Assembly: GCA_044223975.1 (NCBI GenBank)
Contig: JBGALI010000012.1
Span: 83,263 to 147,262 of the forward strand
Direction: 5' to 3'
DNA from: CAZCPB01 sp044223975
GTDB taxonomy: Bacteria > Planctomycetota > Phycisphaerae > Phycisphaerales > UBA1924
Length of the DNA: 64,000 nucleotides
Under the pieces are notes generated by a model. That model had not been told where the DNA came from, did not search any database, and saw only the letters and a list, made by a program, of their open reading frames with translations. Below, piece after piece: positions 49,149 through 58,013 of this stretch; the stretch's first letter is position 1; each line of letters opens with the position of its first letter. Both the position numbers and the translations under genes were made by a program.

Positions 49149-52025
49149 ATGCATATCCCCGCCCCTCAGCGTGTCTTCCTCGGCTACCGTCGGCCTGCGC
49201 TGCTCCCCGCGGCCGAGTGGCTGGCCGATCGCTTTGCGAACCAGCGCGAGTGCGACCTTTCCGGCGTGTTTGTGTGCGTCCCGGGCGCGCGGGCGTCGCG
49301 CCACCTTCTCGCGCTCCTGGTGGAAACGTGCGAGCGCAAAGGGTTCGTGCTCGTCCCGCCACGGATCGGGACGCCCCTGGAACTGATAGACGCGCTGGTC
49401 ACGACGCCTGGCCAGGCGCGTTCTGTGGAGGCCACGACGGCCCAGCGTCTGCTCGCGTGGTGCGAGGCGGTCGAGCACGCGGAGCCGGAACTGCTCCGCG
49501 ATCTGGCCCCGCGTCGAGAGCTGGCCGGCGCCGATCTCCGCGCCCGGCTCCACGTCGCCGAGGTGCTCGACGACGCGCGCCGCGAATTGTCCGGGCACGG
49601 CATCACCCTGGCGGACGCCGCCGACACGCTGGCGGCCTCGCCCCGCGATTTCCCGGAACTTGCGCGCTGGCGCGCGGTGGCGGCTCTTGAGCGGGCCTAT
49701 CTCGGCGCGCTGGACTCAAGAGGACTGGTGGATAGCGCCCGCACGCACATAGACGCGGTGCGGAACGGAACTCTCGACCCCGGCGTTCGGGTGGTTCTCG
49801 TCGCGGCTCCGGAACTGCCGCGCCTGGTGCGGATCGCTTTGGCCTTACGCCCGCCGATGGCGGCACTGGTGATCGCCGAACCCGGCGAGGCGGACCGCTT
49901 CGACGACCTCGGAACGGTCAGGGAGGGCACGTTCGCCACCACCACTCTCCGCCACGACCAGGTCCGGATCGCCGATTCGCCCGCCGGGCAGGCGCGCGTG
50001 GTTGAGAGCGAGCTTCGCACGCTCCCGCCCGGCAGCGGCATCGAAGACGTACTGATCGGAGTGCCCGACGCGGAAGTGGCCACAGCGCTGCGGACTGTGC
50101 TTGGGTCCTGCGCGCTGCGGGTTCGCGACGCTACAGGCCGGCCCGTGAGCCGCACCGCGCCCGCACGATTTCTCGACGCCGTGGCGTCCCTCCTCGAAAC
50201 TCGCCACACCCGCGAACTCGCCGCCCTTGCCCGCCATCCGGACGTCTGCGCGTGGATCAGCGCCTCCCTCACGCCCTGCACGGGATCATCCTCGGCGCGT
50301 GCCCCGGATACCGCGTGGCTCCGCACTCTCGACGCGGCACTGGAATCTCACCCACCGGGCGTGCTCGCGCCCGATTGGCCCGACAGGGGCGTGACGCACG
50401 ATGGCAGGGCACCGGCCGTTGCGGCGGCGCTCGGGGCGTTGCTCGGCCCGCTCGTTGCTCCGGGAGGTGCCTCCGAACGTCGCTCGCTCGAGACGGTGAT
50501 TTCGCAACTTCGAGAGGCGCTCGTTCGCCTGTACGGCGACACCCCGGTGGGCGAGGAGGGCAGCGAGTCGGACGTCTCCTTTAGCGCCTGCACGGCGCTC
50601 GCGGAGCACATGGACGAACTCGCCGACTGCTGTCGTTCCGGCGGCGTTCCTCCGGTGACCGTGCCCGAGGCGATCCGCCTTGTGCTCACGCTCGTTCGCG
50701 CGGACGGCATCCCGGCGCGGGCAGATCCCGACGCGGTCGAACTCGTGGGCTGGCTCGAGATCGCGCTCGACGACGCGCCGACGTGCATCGTCACCGGCAT
50801 GAACGAGGGAAGTGTGCCGCGCGGCGGATCGAGCGGGCCGCTCCTTTCGGGGGGGACGCGTCGCGAGCTGGAGCTGCCCGGACCCGACGCGACGCTGACG
50901 CGAGACGCGTACCTGCTGAACGTCCTGCTGCGGTGCCACGAGCGAGTCGTGGTGGTCGCGGGGCGGAGGACCGCATCGGGAGATCCGCTCCTCCCGAGCC
51001 GGCTGCTGTTCAGCTGCGGAGAGGCCGAACTCGCAGACCGGGTGAGCCTGTGGGCGTCGGACTTGCGCAAGGGCGTCGAGCCCGAACCCTCGGGCCCCCC
51101 GCGCGTGGTCGTCGCGTCCGGCTTTCGGCCCATGCCAAGCGTCGAGGCGCCGCCCTTGGCGTCGATGTCGGTCACGTCGTTCGGTGCGTACCTGCGATCG
51201 CCCTACGGCTTCTTCCTGGAGCGGGTGCTGCGTCTTAAGGAGGTCGCCGAACCCTCGCCCGAACTCGAGCCATCGGGCGTTGGCGACCTGTTCCACGCGG
51301 CCATGCACCGTTTCGCGACGGGCCCTGCGCGCGACGAGTCGGACGCCGCGATCATCCGCTCGGCCATGCTCGACGGCTTGCACGCGGCGGTGCGCGACGC
51401 GTTCGGAGTTTCGCCGCCGGGGGTCGTGCGCGTACAGATGGCGCAGCTTCGCGAACGGATCGCGGGAGTTGCGGAATTTCAGGCTCTGCGCCGTGCCGCG
51501 GGGTGGAGCATCCTGCTTTCCGAGTGGACGCCCTCCGAGCGTGTCACGGTCGAATCGCCGCGCGGGTCCATGCCCTTGGTGGGAAAGATCGATCGCATCG
51601 ACACGCGCGAGACCGATCGGGCACTGGCGATCCTTGACTACAAGACTGGGGAAAACGTCAGGCCGCCGGACGCGACCCACCGGGCACGGGGGCGCTGGAC
51701 CGACCTCCAGCTGCCGTTGTACCGGCACCTGGCCGCCGAGCTGTGGCGGGCCAGCCCCACGCCGCCGGAAATTCTGCTCGGATACATCGCAGTCCCGATC
51801 CGCCCCGGCCCGGCCGAGCCGCGCATGGCGGAATGGACGCCCGAGGAGCTGGAGAGCGCGATGGACGCGGCCCGCTCGGTCGTGGAGCGCGTGCAGGCCG
51901 GAGAGTTCTTCGAGCTGGGCGATCATCCGCCGGACTCAGGCACCCTCGGATTGATCTGCGGCGAGGGGCTCATCCTGCACGAACCGCACGACGACGGCGA
52001 GGTCGGCCAAGGAGACGACGCGTGA
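49149..52025 (+). CDS. AddB-like helicase-dead/nuclease subunit
   Basis: 958 residues. It lacks a canonical Walker A near its start, as expected for a degenerate helicase subunit. The middle holds a CIVTGMNEGSVPRG stretch typical of UvrD-like motif V/VI neighbourhoods in AddB. The C-terminal domain is a PD-(D/E)xK nuclease: GDLFHAAMHRF, then VGKIDRID and ILDYKTGE. The four cysteines of the AddB iron-sulphur staple are not evident. GGAG precedes ATG 49149 and the stop overlaps the next gene (GTGA). Together the pair would resect double-strand breaks. Confidence 0.8.
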   Translation: MHIPAPQRVFLGYRRPALLPAAEWLADRFANQRECDLSGVFVCVPGARASRHLLALLVETCERKGFVLVPPRIGTPLELIDALVTTPGQARSVEATTAQRLLAWCEAVEHAEPELLRDLAPRRELAGADLRARLHVAEVLDDARRELSGHGITLADAADTLAASPRDFPELARWRAVAALERAYLGALDSRGLVDSARTHIDAVRNGTLDPGVRVVLVAAPELPRLVRIALALRPPMAALVIAEPGEADRFDDLGTVREGTFATTTLRHDQVRIADSPAGQARVVESELRTLPPGSGIEDVLIGVPDAEVATALRTVLGSCALRVRDATGRPVSRTAPARFLDAVASLLETRHTRELAALARHPDVCAWISASLTPCTGSSSARAPDTAWLRTLDAALESHPPGVLAPDWPDRGVTHDGRAPAVAAALGALLGPLVAPGGASERRSLETVISQLREALVRLYGDTPVGEEGSESDVSFSACTALAEHMDELADCCRSGGVPPVTVPEAIRLVLTLVRADGIPARADPDAVELVGWLEIALDDAPTCIVTGMNEGSVPRGGSSGPLLSGGTRRELELPGPDATLTRDAYLLNVLLRCHERVVVVAGRRTASGDPLLPSRLLFSCGEAELADRVSLWASDLRKGVEPEPSGPPRVVVASGFRPMPSVEAPPLASMSVTSFGAYLRSPYGFFLERVLRLKEVAEPSPELEPSGVGDLFHAAMHRFATGPARDESDAAIIRSAMLDGLHAAVRDAFGVSPPGVVRVQMAQLRERIAGVAEFQALRRAAGWSILLSEWTPSERVTVESPRGSMPLVGKIDRIDTRETDRALAILDYKTGENVRPPDATHRARGRWTDLQLPLYRHLAAELWRASPTPPEILLGYIAVPIRPGPAEPRMAEWTPEELESAMDAARSVVERVQAGEFFELGDHPPDSGTLGLICGEGLILHEPHDDGEVGQGDDA

Positions 52026-55000
52026 AGCGGCTCGAATCCGTCGCCATCCTCGCCTCGGCCGGGTCCGGGAAGACCTTCGCTCTCACGAGCCGCTTCTTGT
52101 CCCTGGTTCTCTCCGGCGTCGCGCCCGAACGCATCCTCGCGGTCACGTTCACGCGCGCCGCGGCAAGCGAAATCCTCGATCGCCTCCTGAAGCGATTGTG
52201 CGAGGCGAGCCGGAGCGACCGTGCCGCGTCGGAACTCGAGGCCCTGCTCCGGGCGAACGACACCGTCCCCGTCCCCCGCCTGTCGGCCGCGGCCTGCCGG
52301 GACGCTTTGCGCCGGCTCGTCGGCGCGATCGACCGCTTGGGAGTCGGCACCATCGACTCGTTCTTCTCCCGCCTGGCCGGCGCGATGTCGCTCGACCTGG
52401 ACCTCCCGCCGGGCTGGACCATCGCCGACGAAGAGGAGGACCAGCGTCTCCGATCGCTCGCGGTGGAGGAGATCGTCGAGAATCTCGACCACGAGGAAAC
52501 GCTCCGTCGCGTTCGCTTGCTCCACCGCGGTATGTACTCGGCGCGCGTCTTCTCTGCGGTTCTTGACTCGGTATCAAGCTCGTACGTTCCGTTCCTGGAC
52601 GCGGACGCGAGGGCGTGGGAGGAGATCGCCCCCCTGACCGAACCGCTCGGCGCGGGGGCCGTCCGGGACGCGATCGACCGGTTGCTCCGGCTCCCGGCCC
52701 CCATGAACGCCGACGGCAAGACGGCCAGCAAGCCATGGACCAACGCCCGCGCCGGCAACGCCGCGGACGCGGACGCCGGACGCTGGGACGCGTTCGTGGG
52801 CAAGGGCCTTGCCGGGGCCGTAGCGGAGGGCAAGGCGTCTTTCTCGAGGCAGGTGATCACTGACGAAGTGCGCGACGCGATCAACCCGCTCATCGCGCAC
52901 GCGCGCGCGACCATGGTTTCGCGACTCCGCGACCAGAACCTCGCGACACGCGACACGCTGGCGCACTTTCACGAGGCGTACTCCGGGCTGCGCCGCCGCC
53001 TGGGGCTGTGCACGTTCGACGATGTGCCGCGGGCGCTGCTCGCGGCGGACGCCGCGGGCGACCTCGAGCACGTGTACTTTTCCCTCGATGCCCGTCTTGA
53101 GCACGCGCTGATCGACGAGTTCCAGGACACTTCTCTCACGCAGTTCCGTCTGCTCGAGCCCCTGCTGAACGAGGTCGTCTCCGACGACTCCGGCGGGCGG
53201 TCGCTGCTGTGCGTCGGCGACGTGAAGCAGTCGCTGTATCAGTGGCGGCAGGCCGAGCCGGAACTCCTCGCGTCGCTGAGCACGCGCTGGTCGGTGATCC
53301 GGGAGCGCCCGCTCGACGAGTCGCGAAGGTCGAGCCCCGAGATCATCGAGGCCGTCAACGCGACGTTCGGCGCGCTCGCGGGCAACCCCGCCCTGGCGAC
53401 TCCCGAAGGCGTGCGCGCGGCGACCGACTGGGGCGCTCGCTTCCGCACGCACGCCACCGCTGTGAAGTCGCCCGGATTCGCGTCCCTCGCGGTTTCGCCC
53501 GACCCGGGCGGAGACGACCCCGACCGCGTGCACACGGAGCACGCCGCACGCCACATCGCGGCACTCGCCGAGACGTTCCCCGGCGAAACCGTCGGAGTCC
53601 TCCTCCCCACGCACAAGCGGATCCCCCGCCTGCTGGCACGCCTCCGCGCGATGGGTGTCGACGCGGTGGTTGAATCGGGGGCGGGCGTCGCCGATTCACC
53701 CGCCGTGGCCGCGGTGCTGTCGCTCCTCGAGCTGGCCGACTTCCCCGGCAACTCTGCCGCGGCCTTCCACGTCGCCACGTCGCCCCTGGGCGAAGTCGTC
53801 GGGCTCCGGTTTCCCGTGGCGGCCGCCAGCGCCGATGCCACCGCCGCCGCGGTGCGTCGTGAACTGCTCGAACGCGGCTACGCGCAGACCATCGGCCGCT
53901 GGGCCGGCGCGGTCCGCAACGCGTGCGACGCGCGCGACACCGATCGCCTCTCACGCCTGATCGAGCTCGCCGAACGCCACGATGCCACCGCCGGCCTCCG
54001 GCCCTCGGAGTTCGTCGCGTTCGCGAGCGCCGCTCGCCTGGCCGAGACCCCATCGGCGCAGGTCCGGCTCCTCACGGTGCACGGCTCCAAGGGTCTGCAG
54101 TTCGCCCGCGTCGTGCTGCCCGACGTCGAGGACACGCTGCGTCCCCGCCATCCCCCGGGCGTGATCGTGGAGCGGAAAACGGCGCTCGACCCCATCACCG
54201 CGGTATCCCGCTACGCGTCCGAGGAAGTGCGCGCAGGCCATGCCCGCCTCGAAGAGATGCACCTGCGGCAATTCGCCCGCCTGATCGGCGAGCGGCTCAG
54301 CGTCCTGTACGTCGCCATGACCCGCGCCCAGAAGCGGCTCGACATGCTGCTGCGTCCGCATCTGCTCAAGGACGCCTGGCCCCGCACCTTCGCGGGGCTG
54401 CTGCACGGCTCGCTCGCGCCCGAGGAAGCCCGAGCGCCCGGCGCTCTTTTGTGGTCGCGCGGCAGGGACGATCTCGCGGCGCCGAGCGCGTCATCGACTC
54501 CGCCACGTGCACCGTCGCCGTCCGCTGCCGCCATTGTGGTCCCGATCGCGTTCGCCCCGGCGGAGGGACGTGCTACCCGCACACCCTCCCTCTCCCCCTC
54601 GCGGGCCGGCGCTGCCCGCCCGAGGACGATCGCCGAAGCGCTCCGGCCGCCGGCCTCCCCCGCCTCGCGGGCCCGCGGCCTGCTCGTGCACGAGTGGCTG
54701 GAACACCTTGAGTGGCTCAACGCGCCGCTCACGGTCGAGCAACTCCGAACCATCTCTCGGCGGGCAGGGATGACGTGGGACGAACGCGCCGCCGCAACCG
54801 GGCAGGAACTGGTGGCCTCGATGCGTCGTGACGCATGCACGCAGCTCCTGTCCCACAACGGGGCCGCGGCACGGGCGCCGGCGGGAGCGGAGCTTGCGGT
54901 GCACCTCGAGCGATCACTCGCCGCACGCGCCGCGCTCCCCGGGGACCCGCACCCGCGGCTCATCGTCGGGCGCCTCGACCGGCTCGTGATCGGCCGGTCC

Positions 55001-55201
55001 GGCGGACGGCCGGTGTACGCCGAGATCATCGACTACAAGACGGAGACCGGTTCCGGCACCGACGAACAGGTGAGGCGCGACTATGCGCCGCAGCTCCACG
55101 CGTACCGCGCGGGGATCGCGGCCCAGTACGGGATTCCGCCCACCAACGTGCGTTGCTGCGTCGCGCTGGTGCTTCAGGGGCGGGTCGTGTGGATCGACTG
55201 A
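52022..55201 (+). CDS. AddA-like UvrD/RecB-family helicase-nuclease
   Basis: 1059 residues starting at GTG 52022, overlapping the previous stop. Helicase motifs: I ASAGSGKT (11-18), Ia AVTFTRAAA, II LIDEFQDTS, III GDVKQSLYQWR, V LLTVHGSKGLQF and VI LYVAMTRAQ. The C-terminal nuclease has VGRLDRLV and EIIDYKTETG. An Ala/Pro/Ser-rich linker joins the two parts. It is the motor of an AddAB-type complex with the preceding protein; a RecD or RecC homologue is not present. Confidence 0.88.
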   Translation: MKRLESVAILASAGSGKTFALTSRFLSLVLSGVAPERILAVTFTRAAASEILDRLLKRLCEASRSDRAASELEALLRANDTVPVPRLSAAACRDALRRLVGAIDRLGVGTIDSFFSRLAGAMSLDLDLPPGWTIADEEEDQRLRSLAVEEIVENLDHEETLRRVRLLHRGMYSARVFSAVLDSVSSSYVPFLDADARAWEEIAPLTEPLGAGAVRDAIDRLLRLPAPMNADGKTASKPWTNARAGNAADADAGRWDAFVGKGLAGAVAEGKASFSRQVITDEVRDAINPLIAHARATMVSRLRDQNLATRDTLAHFHEAYSGLRRRLGLCTFDDVPRALLAADAAGDLEHVYFSLDARLEHALIDEFQDTSLTQFRLLEPLLNEVVSDDSGGRSLLCVGDVKQSLYQWRQAEPELLASLSTRWSVIRERPLDESRRSSPEIIEAVNATFGALAGNPALATPEGVRAATDWGARFRTHATAVKSPGFASLAVSPDPGGDDPDRVHTEHAARHIAALAETFPGETVGVLLPTHKRIPRLLARLRAMGVDAVVESGAGVADSPAVAAVLSLLELADFPGNSAAAFHVATSPLGEVVGLRFPVAAASADATAAAVRRELLERGYAQTIGRWAGAVRNACDARDTDRLSRLIELAERHDATAGLRPSEFVAFASAARLAETPSAQVRLLTVHGSKGLQFARVVLPDVEDTLRPRHPPGVIVERKTALDPITAVSRYASEEVRAGHARLEEMHLRQFARLIGERLSVLYVAMTRAQKRLDMLLRPHLLKDAWPRTFAGLLHGSLAPEEARAPGALLWSRGRDDLAAPSASSTPPRAPSPSAAAIVVPIAFAPAEGRATRTPSLSPSRAGAARPRTIAEALRPPASPASRARGLLVHEWLEHLEWLNAPLTVEQLRTISRRAGMTWDERAAATGQELVASMRRDACTQLLSHNGAAARAPAGAELAVHLERSLAARAALPGDPHPRLIVGRLDRLVIGRSGGRPVYAEIIDYKTETGSGTDEQVRRDYAPQLHAYRAGIAAQYGIPPTNVRCCVALVLQGRVVWID

Positions 55202-55252
55202 TCGCCCCCTGCGCCGCTACTGTCCCGTGCCGCACCCTCGACGGAGTATTCC

Positions 55253-57994
55253 ATGATCTGGCTCGCCCGCCGCGTGACCGCTCTTGCCGCAACTCTCTTC
55301 GCCGCCGTCGCGTCCGCGCAGGACGTGCAGGTAGAGAAGTACACCCTGCCCAACGGGCTGACGGTGATCCTGCACGAAGACCACTCGCGCCCGATCGCCA
55401 CGATCAACACGTGGTTCCGCGTGGGGGCCAAGGACGAGCCCGCGCGGCGCAGCGGGTTCGCGCACCTGTTCGAGCACCTCATGTTCATGGGCACCGCGCG
55501 CGTGCCGGGCAACCAGTTCGACGTGCTGATGGAGTCGGGCGGCGGATCGAACAACGCGTCGACGAGCAGCGACCGCACGAACTACTTCAGCATGGGCCCG
55601 TCGTCGCTGCTGCCGCTGCTCCTGTGGCTCGACGCCGACCGCCTCGACGCGCTCGGCGCGAACATGACCCAGGAGAAGGTCGACCTGCAGCGCGACGTCG
55701 TGCGCAACGAGCGGCGCCAGACCGTCGAGAACACCCCGTACGGGATCGCCGAGCTGATCCTGCCCGACGCGCTGTATCCGCCCGGCCACCCGTATCACCA
55801 CCCCGTGATCGGCAGCCACGAGGACCTGCAGGCCGCCTCGCTCCAGGACGTGAAGGACTTCTTCGCGACCTACTACGTGCCCGGCAACGCGAGCCTCGTG
55901 GTCGCGGGCGACTTTGATCCCAAGGTCATCAAGCCGCTGATCGCCGACCTCTTCGGCTCGCTGCCGCGCCGCCCGGAGCCGTTGCGCAAGCCCGCCATTC
56001 CCGTGAAGCTCGACGGTGTGAAGCGCGGGACCATGTACGACAACGTGCAGCTCCCGATGCTGACGTTCGCGTACCACAGCCCGGCGTTCTACGCCGAGGG
56101 CGACGCGGAGAGCGACCTGGTCGCGTCGATCCTGACCGAGGGCACGAGCAGCCGCCTCTACCGGCGCCTGGTCGCGCAGGACAAACTCGCGACGTCGGTC
56201 GCGGCCAGCCGGGACCAGGGCAAGCTCGGGTCGCTCTTCCGGATCGACGTGATCGCCAGCCCCGGCGCCGACCTGGACCGCATCGAGGGCATCGTCGACG
56301 AGGAGATCGCGCGGCTGTGCGCCGACGGTCCGACCCGGGCCGAGCTCGAGCAGTTCAAAGCCCGCATGGAACTCAGCAAGCTCGAAGCCGTAGAGGACCT
56401 CCATTCCCGCGCCGACAAGCTCAACGAGTACGAGTTCTATCTCGGGAACCCCAACTCCTTTCAGCGGGACCTCGACCGCTACCGCTCGGCGACCACCGAC
56501 GACGTGCGCCGCTGGGCCAAGCTCGTGCTCACCCCTAACGCACGCGTGCTCTTCCGCGTCCTGCCCCTGGCCCCCGAGCGCGCCCCCACCGCCCGGGACA
56601 CGCGCCCCACCGATTCCAAGCCCGGTCCCTTTGTGCCACCGGCGCCCAAGGTTTTCACGCTCTCGAACGGGATGAGCGTCATGTGCTGGGAGATGCCCGG
56701 CCCCGCGATCGAATCCCTGGCTGTCGTCTTCGTGCCCGGCGGAGCGCTCAACGCGCCCGACGGTTCCGACGCCGGGCTGGCTTCGCTCACGGCCACGATG
56801 ATCGGCGAGGGCGCGGGCGACCTCGACGCCTTCGCGTTCGCGCAAGCCGTCGGCAGCGCCGGGGCCTCGTTTTCCAGCCACGACACCCGCGAGTCGCTCG
56901 TCGTTGAAATGACGGTCATCTCACGCAACATCGACCGAGCCGCGTCCCTGCTCGCCGACGCGGTTCGCCGTCCGCGCCTCGCCACCGACGACTTCGACCG
57001 CGTGAAGAAGCTGGCCCTCGAGGACCTTCAGCAGTCGGAGGACGAGCCCCGGCGCGTGGCCGATCGGGTGGCCGCCGCGGCGCTCTACGGGGCCGGGAGT
57101 CCTTTGGCCTGGCCGACGGAAGGAACGCCCGCGTCCATCGCCCGAATCACCCTGGGCGGCGTGCAGAAGATGTACCTGCGTCTCGTGCGTCCTTCCCACG
57201 CGACCATCCTCGCGGCCGGCAGCCTGAGCGCGGGCGAGGTGCAATCCGTCCTCGAGAAGGCGTTCGGGGACTGGCGCATCGAAGGAGCCGCGGCACCGTT
57301 CGCCGCGGTCAACCCGGCTGAGCGTCGTCCCTTCCGAGTGATGTTCGTCGACCGGCCCGGTGCGGTCCAGACCATGGTCCGGTTTCTCTCGCCCGCCCCC
57401 GACTACGCGAGCAAGGAGCGGGTTCCCCTTGAGCTCATCAACACGCTCGTCGGCGGCAGCTTCACGAGCCGGCTGAACCAGAACCTCCGCGAGAAGCACG
57501 GGTACACCTACGGAGCCCGCTCGAGCTTTGACTTCTCCAGGACCGTCGGCTCCTACACCGCCGGCGCCGGCGTCACGAGCAAGGTCACCGGGCCGGCCCT
57601 GTCCGAGTTCATCGGCGAGTTTGCGCGCCTGGCCAAGGGCGACATCGGCGAGGCCGAAGCGACCAAGGCCCGCAAGTTCTTCCGCGAGCACCTCGTCGAT
57701 CGCTTCGCGGGAACGTCCAACGTGGTGTCGACTGCCGCGGGACTGATCCAGAACGGGGCCAAGTTCGAATCTCTCGGCGCCGACCTCTCGCTCGCCGAGT
57801 CGGTCCGGGTCGGGGATCTCAACGCCGTCGCCGATCGATTCGCGTGGACCGGCAAGGGTGTGCTTGTCCTGGTGGGCGACAAGCAGACGATTCTTGAGCA
57901 GACCAAGAACCTCGGCCTGCCGCCGCTCGAAGAGGTGGACTCGTTCGGAGCGCCGATCTCCGCCGATCCGGGCGCTGCCGCCGTCGAGAAATAG
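55253..57994 (+). CDS. M16-family (insulinase-like) zinc peptidase, two-domain
   Basis: 913 residues with a signal peptide (ending VASAQ). The first half holds the inverted zinc motif HLFEH (71-75) and the downstream Glu in VVRNERRQT. The second half repeats the fold without a zinc site, and has the RxxY-like GYTYGARSSF stretch that binds substrate. Fused pairs like this form a clam-shell peptidase in the periplasm that degrades short peptides. GGAG precedes ATG 55253 by seven bases. It follows the AddA gene by 51 bases. Confidence 0.93.
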   Translation: MIWLARRVTALAATLFAAVASAQDVQVEKYTLPNGLTVILHEDHSRPIATINTWFRVGAKDEPARRSGFAHLFEHLMFMGTARVPGNQFDVLMESGGGSNNASTSSDRTNYFSMGPSSLLPLLLWLDADRLDALGANMTQEKVDLQRDVVRNERRQTVENTPYGIAELILPDALYPPGHPYHHPVIGSHEDLQAASLQDVKDFFATYYVPGNASLVVAGDFDPKVIKPLIADLFGSLPRRPEPLRKPAIPVKLDGVKRGTMYDNVQLPMLTFAYHSPAFYAEGDAESDLVASILTEGTSSRLYRRLVAQDKLATSVAASRDQGKLGSLFRIDVIASPGADLDRIEGIVDEEIARLCADGPTRAELEQFKARMELSKLEAVEDLHSRADKLNEYEFYLGNPNSFQRDLDRYRSATTDDVRRWAKLVLTPNARVLFRVLPLAPERAPTARDTRPTDSKPGPFVPPAPKVFTLSNGMSVMCWEMPGPAIESLAVVFVPGGALNAPDGSDAGLASLTATMIGEGAGDLDAFAFAQAVGSAGASFSSHDTRESLVVEMTVISRNIDRAASLLADAVRRPRLATDDFDRVKKLALEDLQQSEDEPRRVADRVAAAALYGAGSPLAWPTEGTPASIARITLGGVQKMYLRLVRPSHATILAAGSLSAGEVQSVLEKAFGDWRIEGAAAPFAAVNPAERRPFRVMFVDRPGAVQTMVRFLSPAPDYASKERVPLELINTLVGGSFTSRLNQNLREKHGYTYGARSSFDFSRTVGSYTAGAGVTSKVTGPALSEFIGEFARLAKGDIGEAEATKARKFFREHLVDRFAGTSNVVSTAAGLIQNGAKFESLGADLSLAESVRVGDLNAVADRFAWTGKGVLVLVGDKQTILEQTKNLGLPPLEEVDSFGAPISADPGAAAVEK

Positions 57995-58013
57995 TCCGGT
58001 CCCGCCGCAGTCC

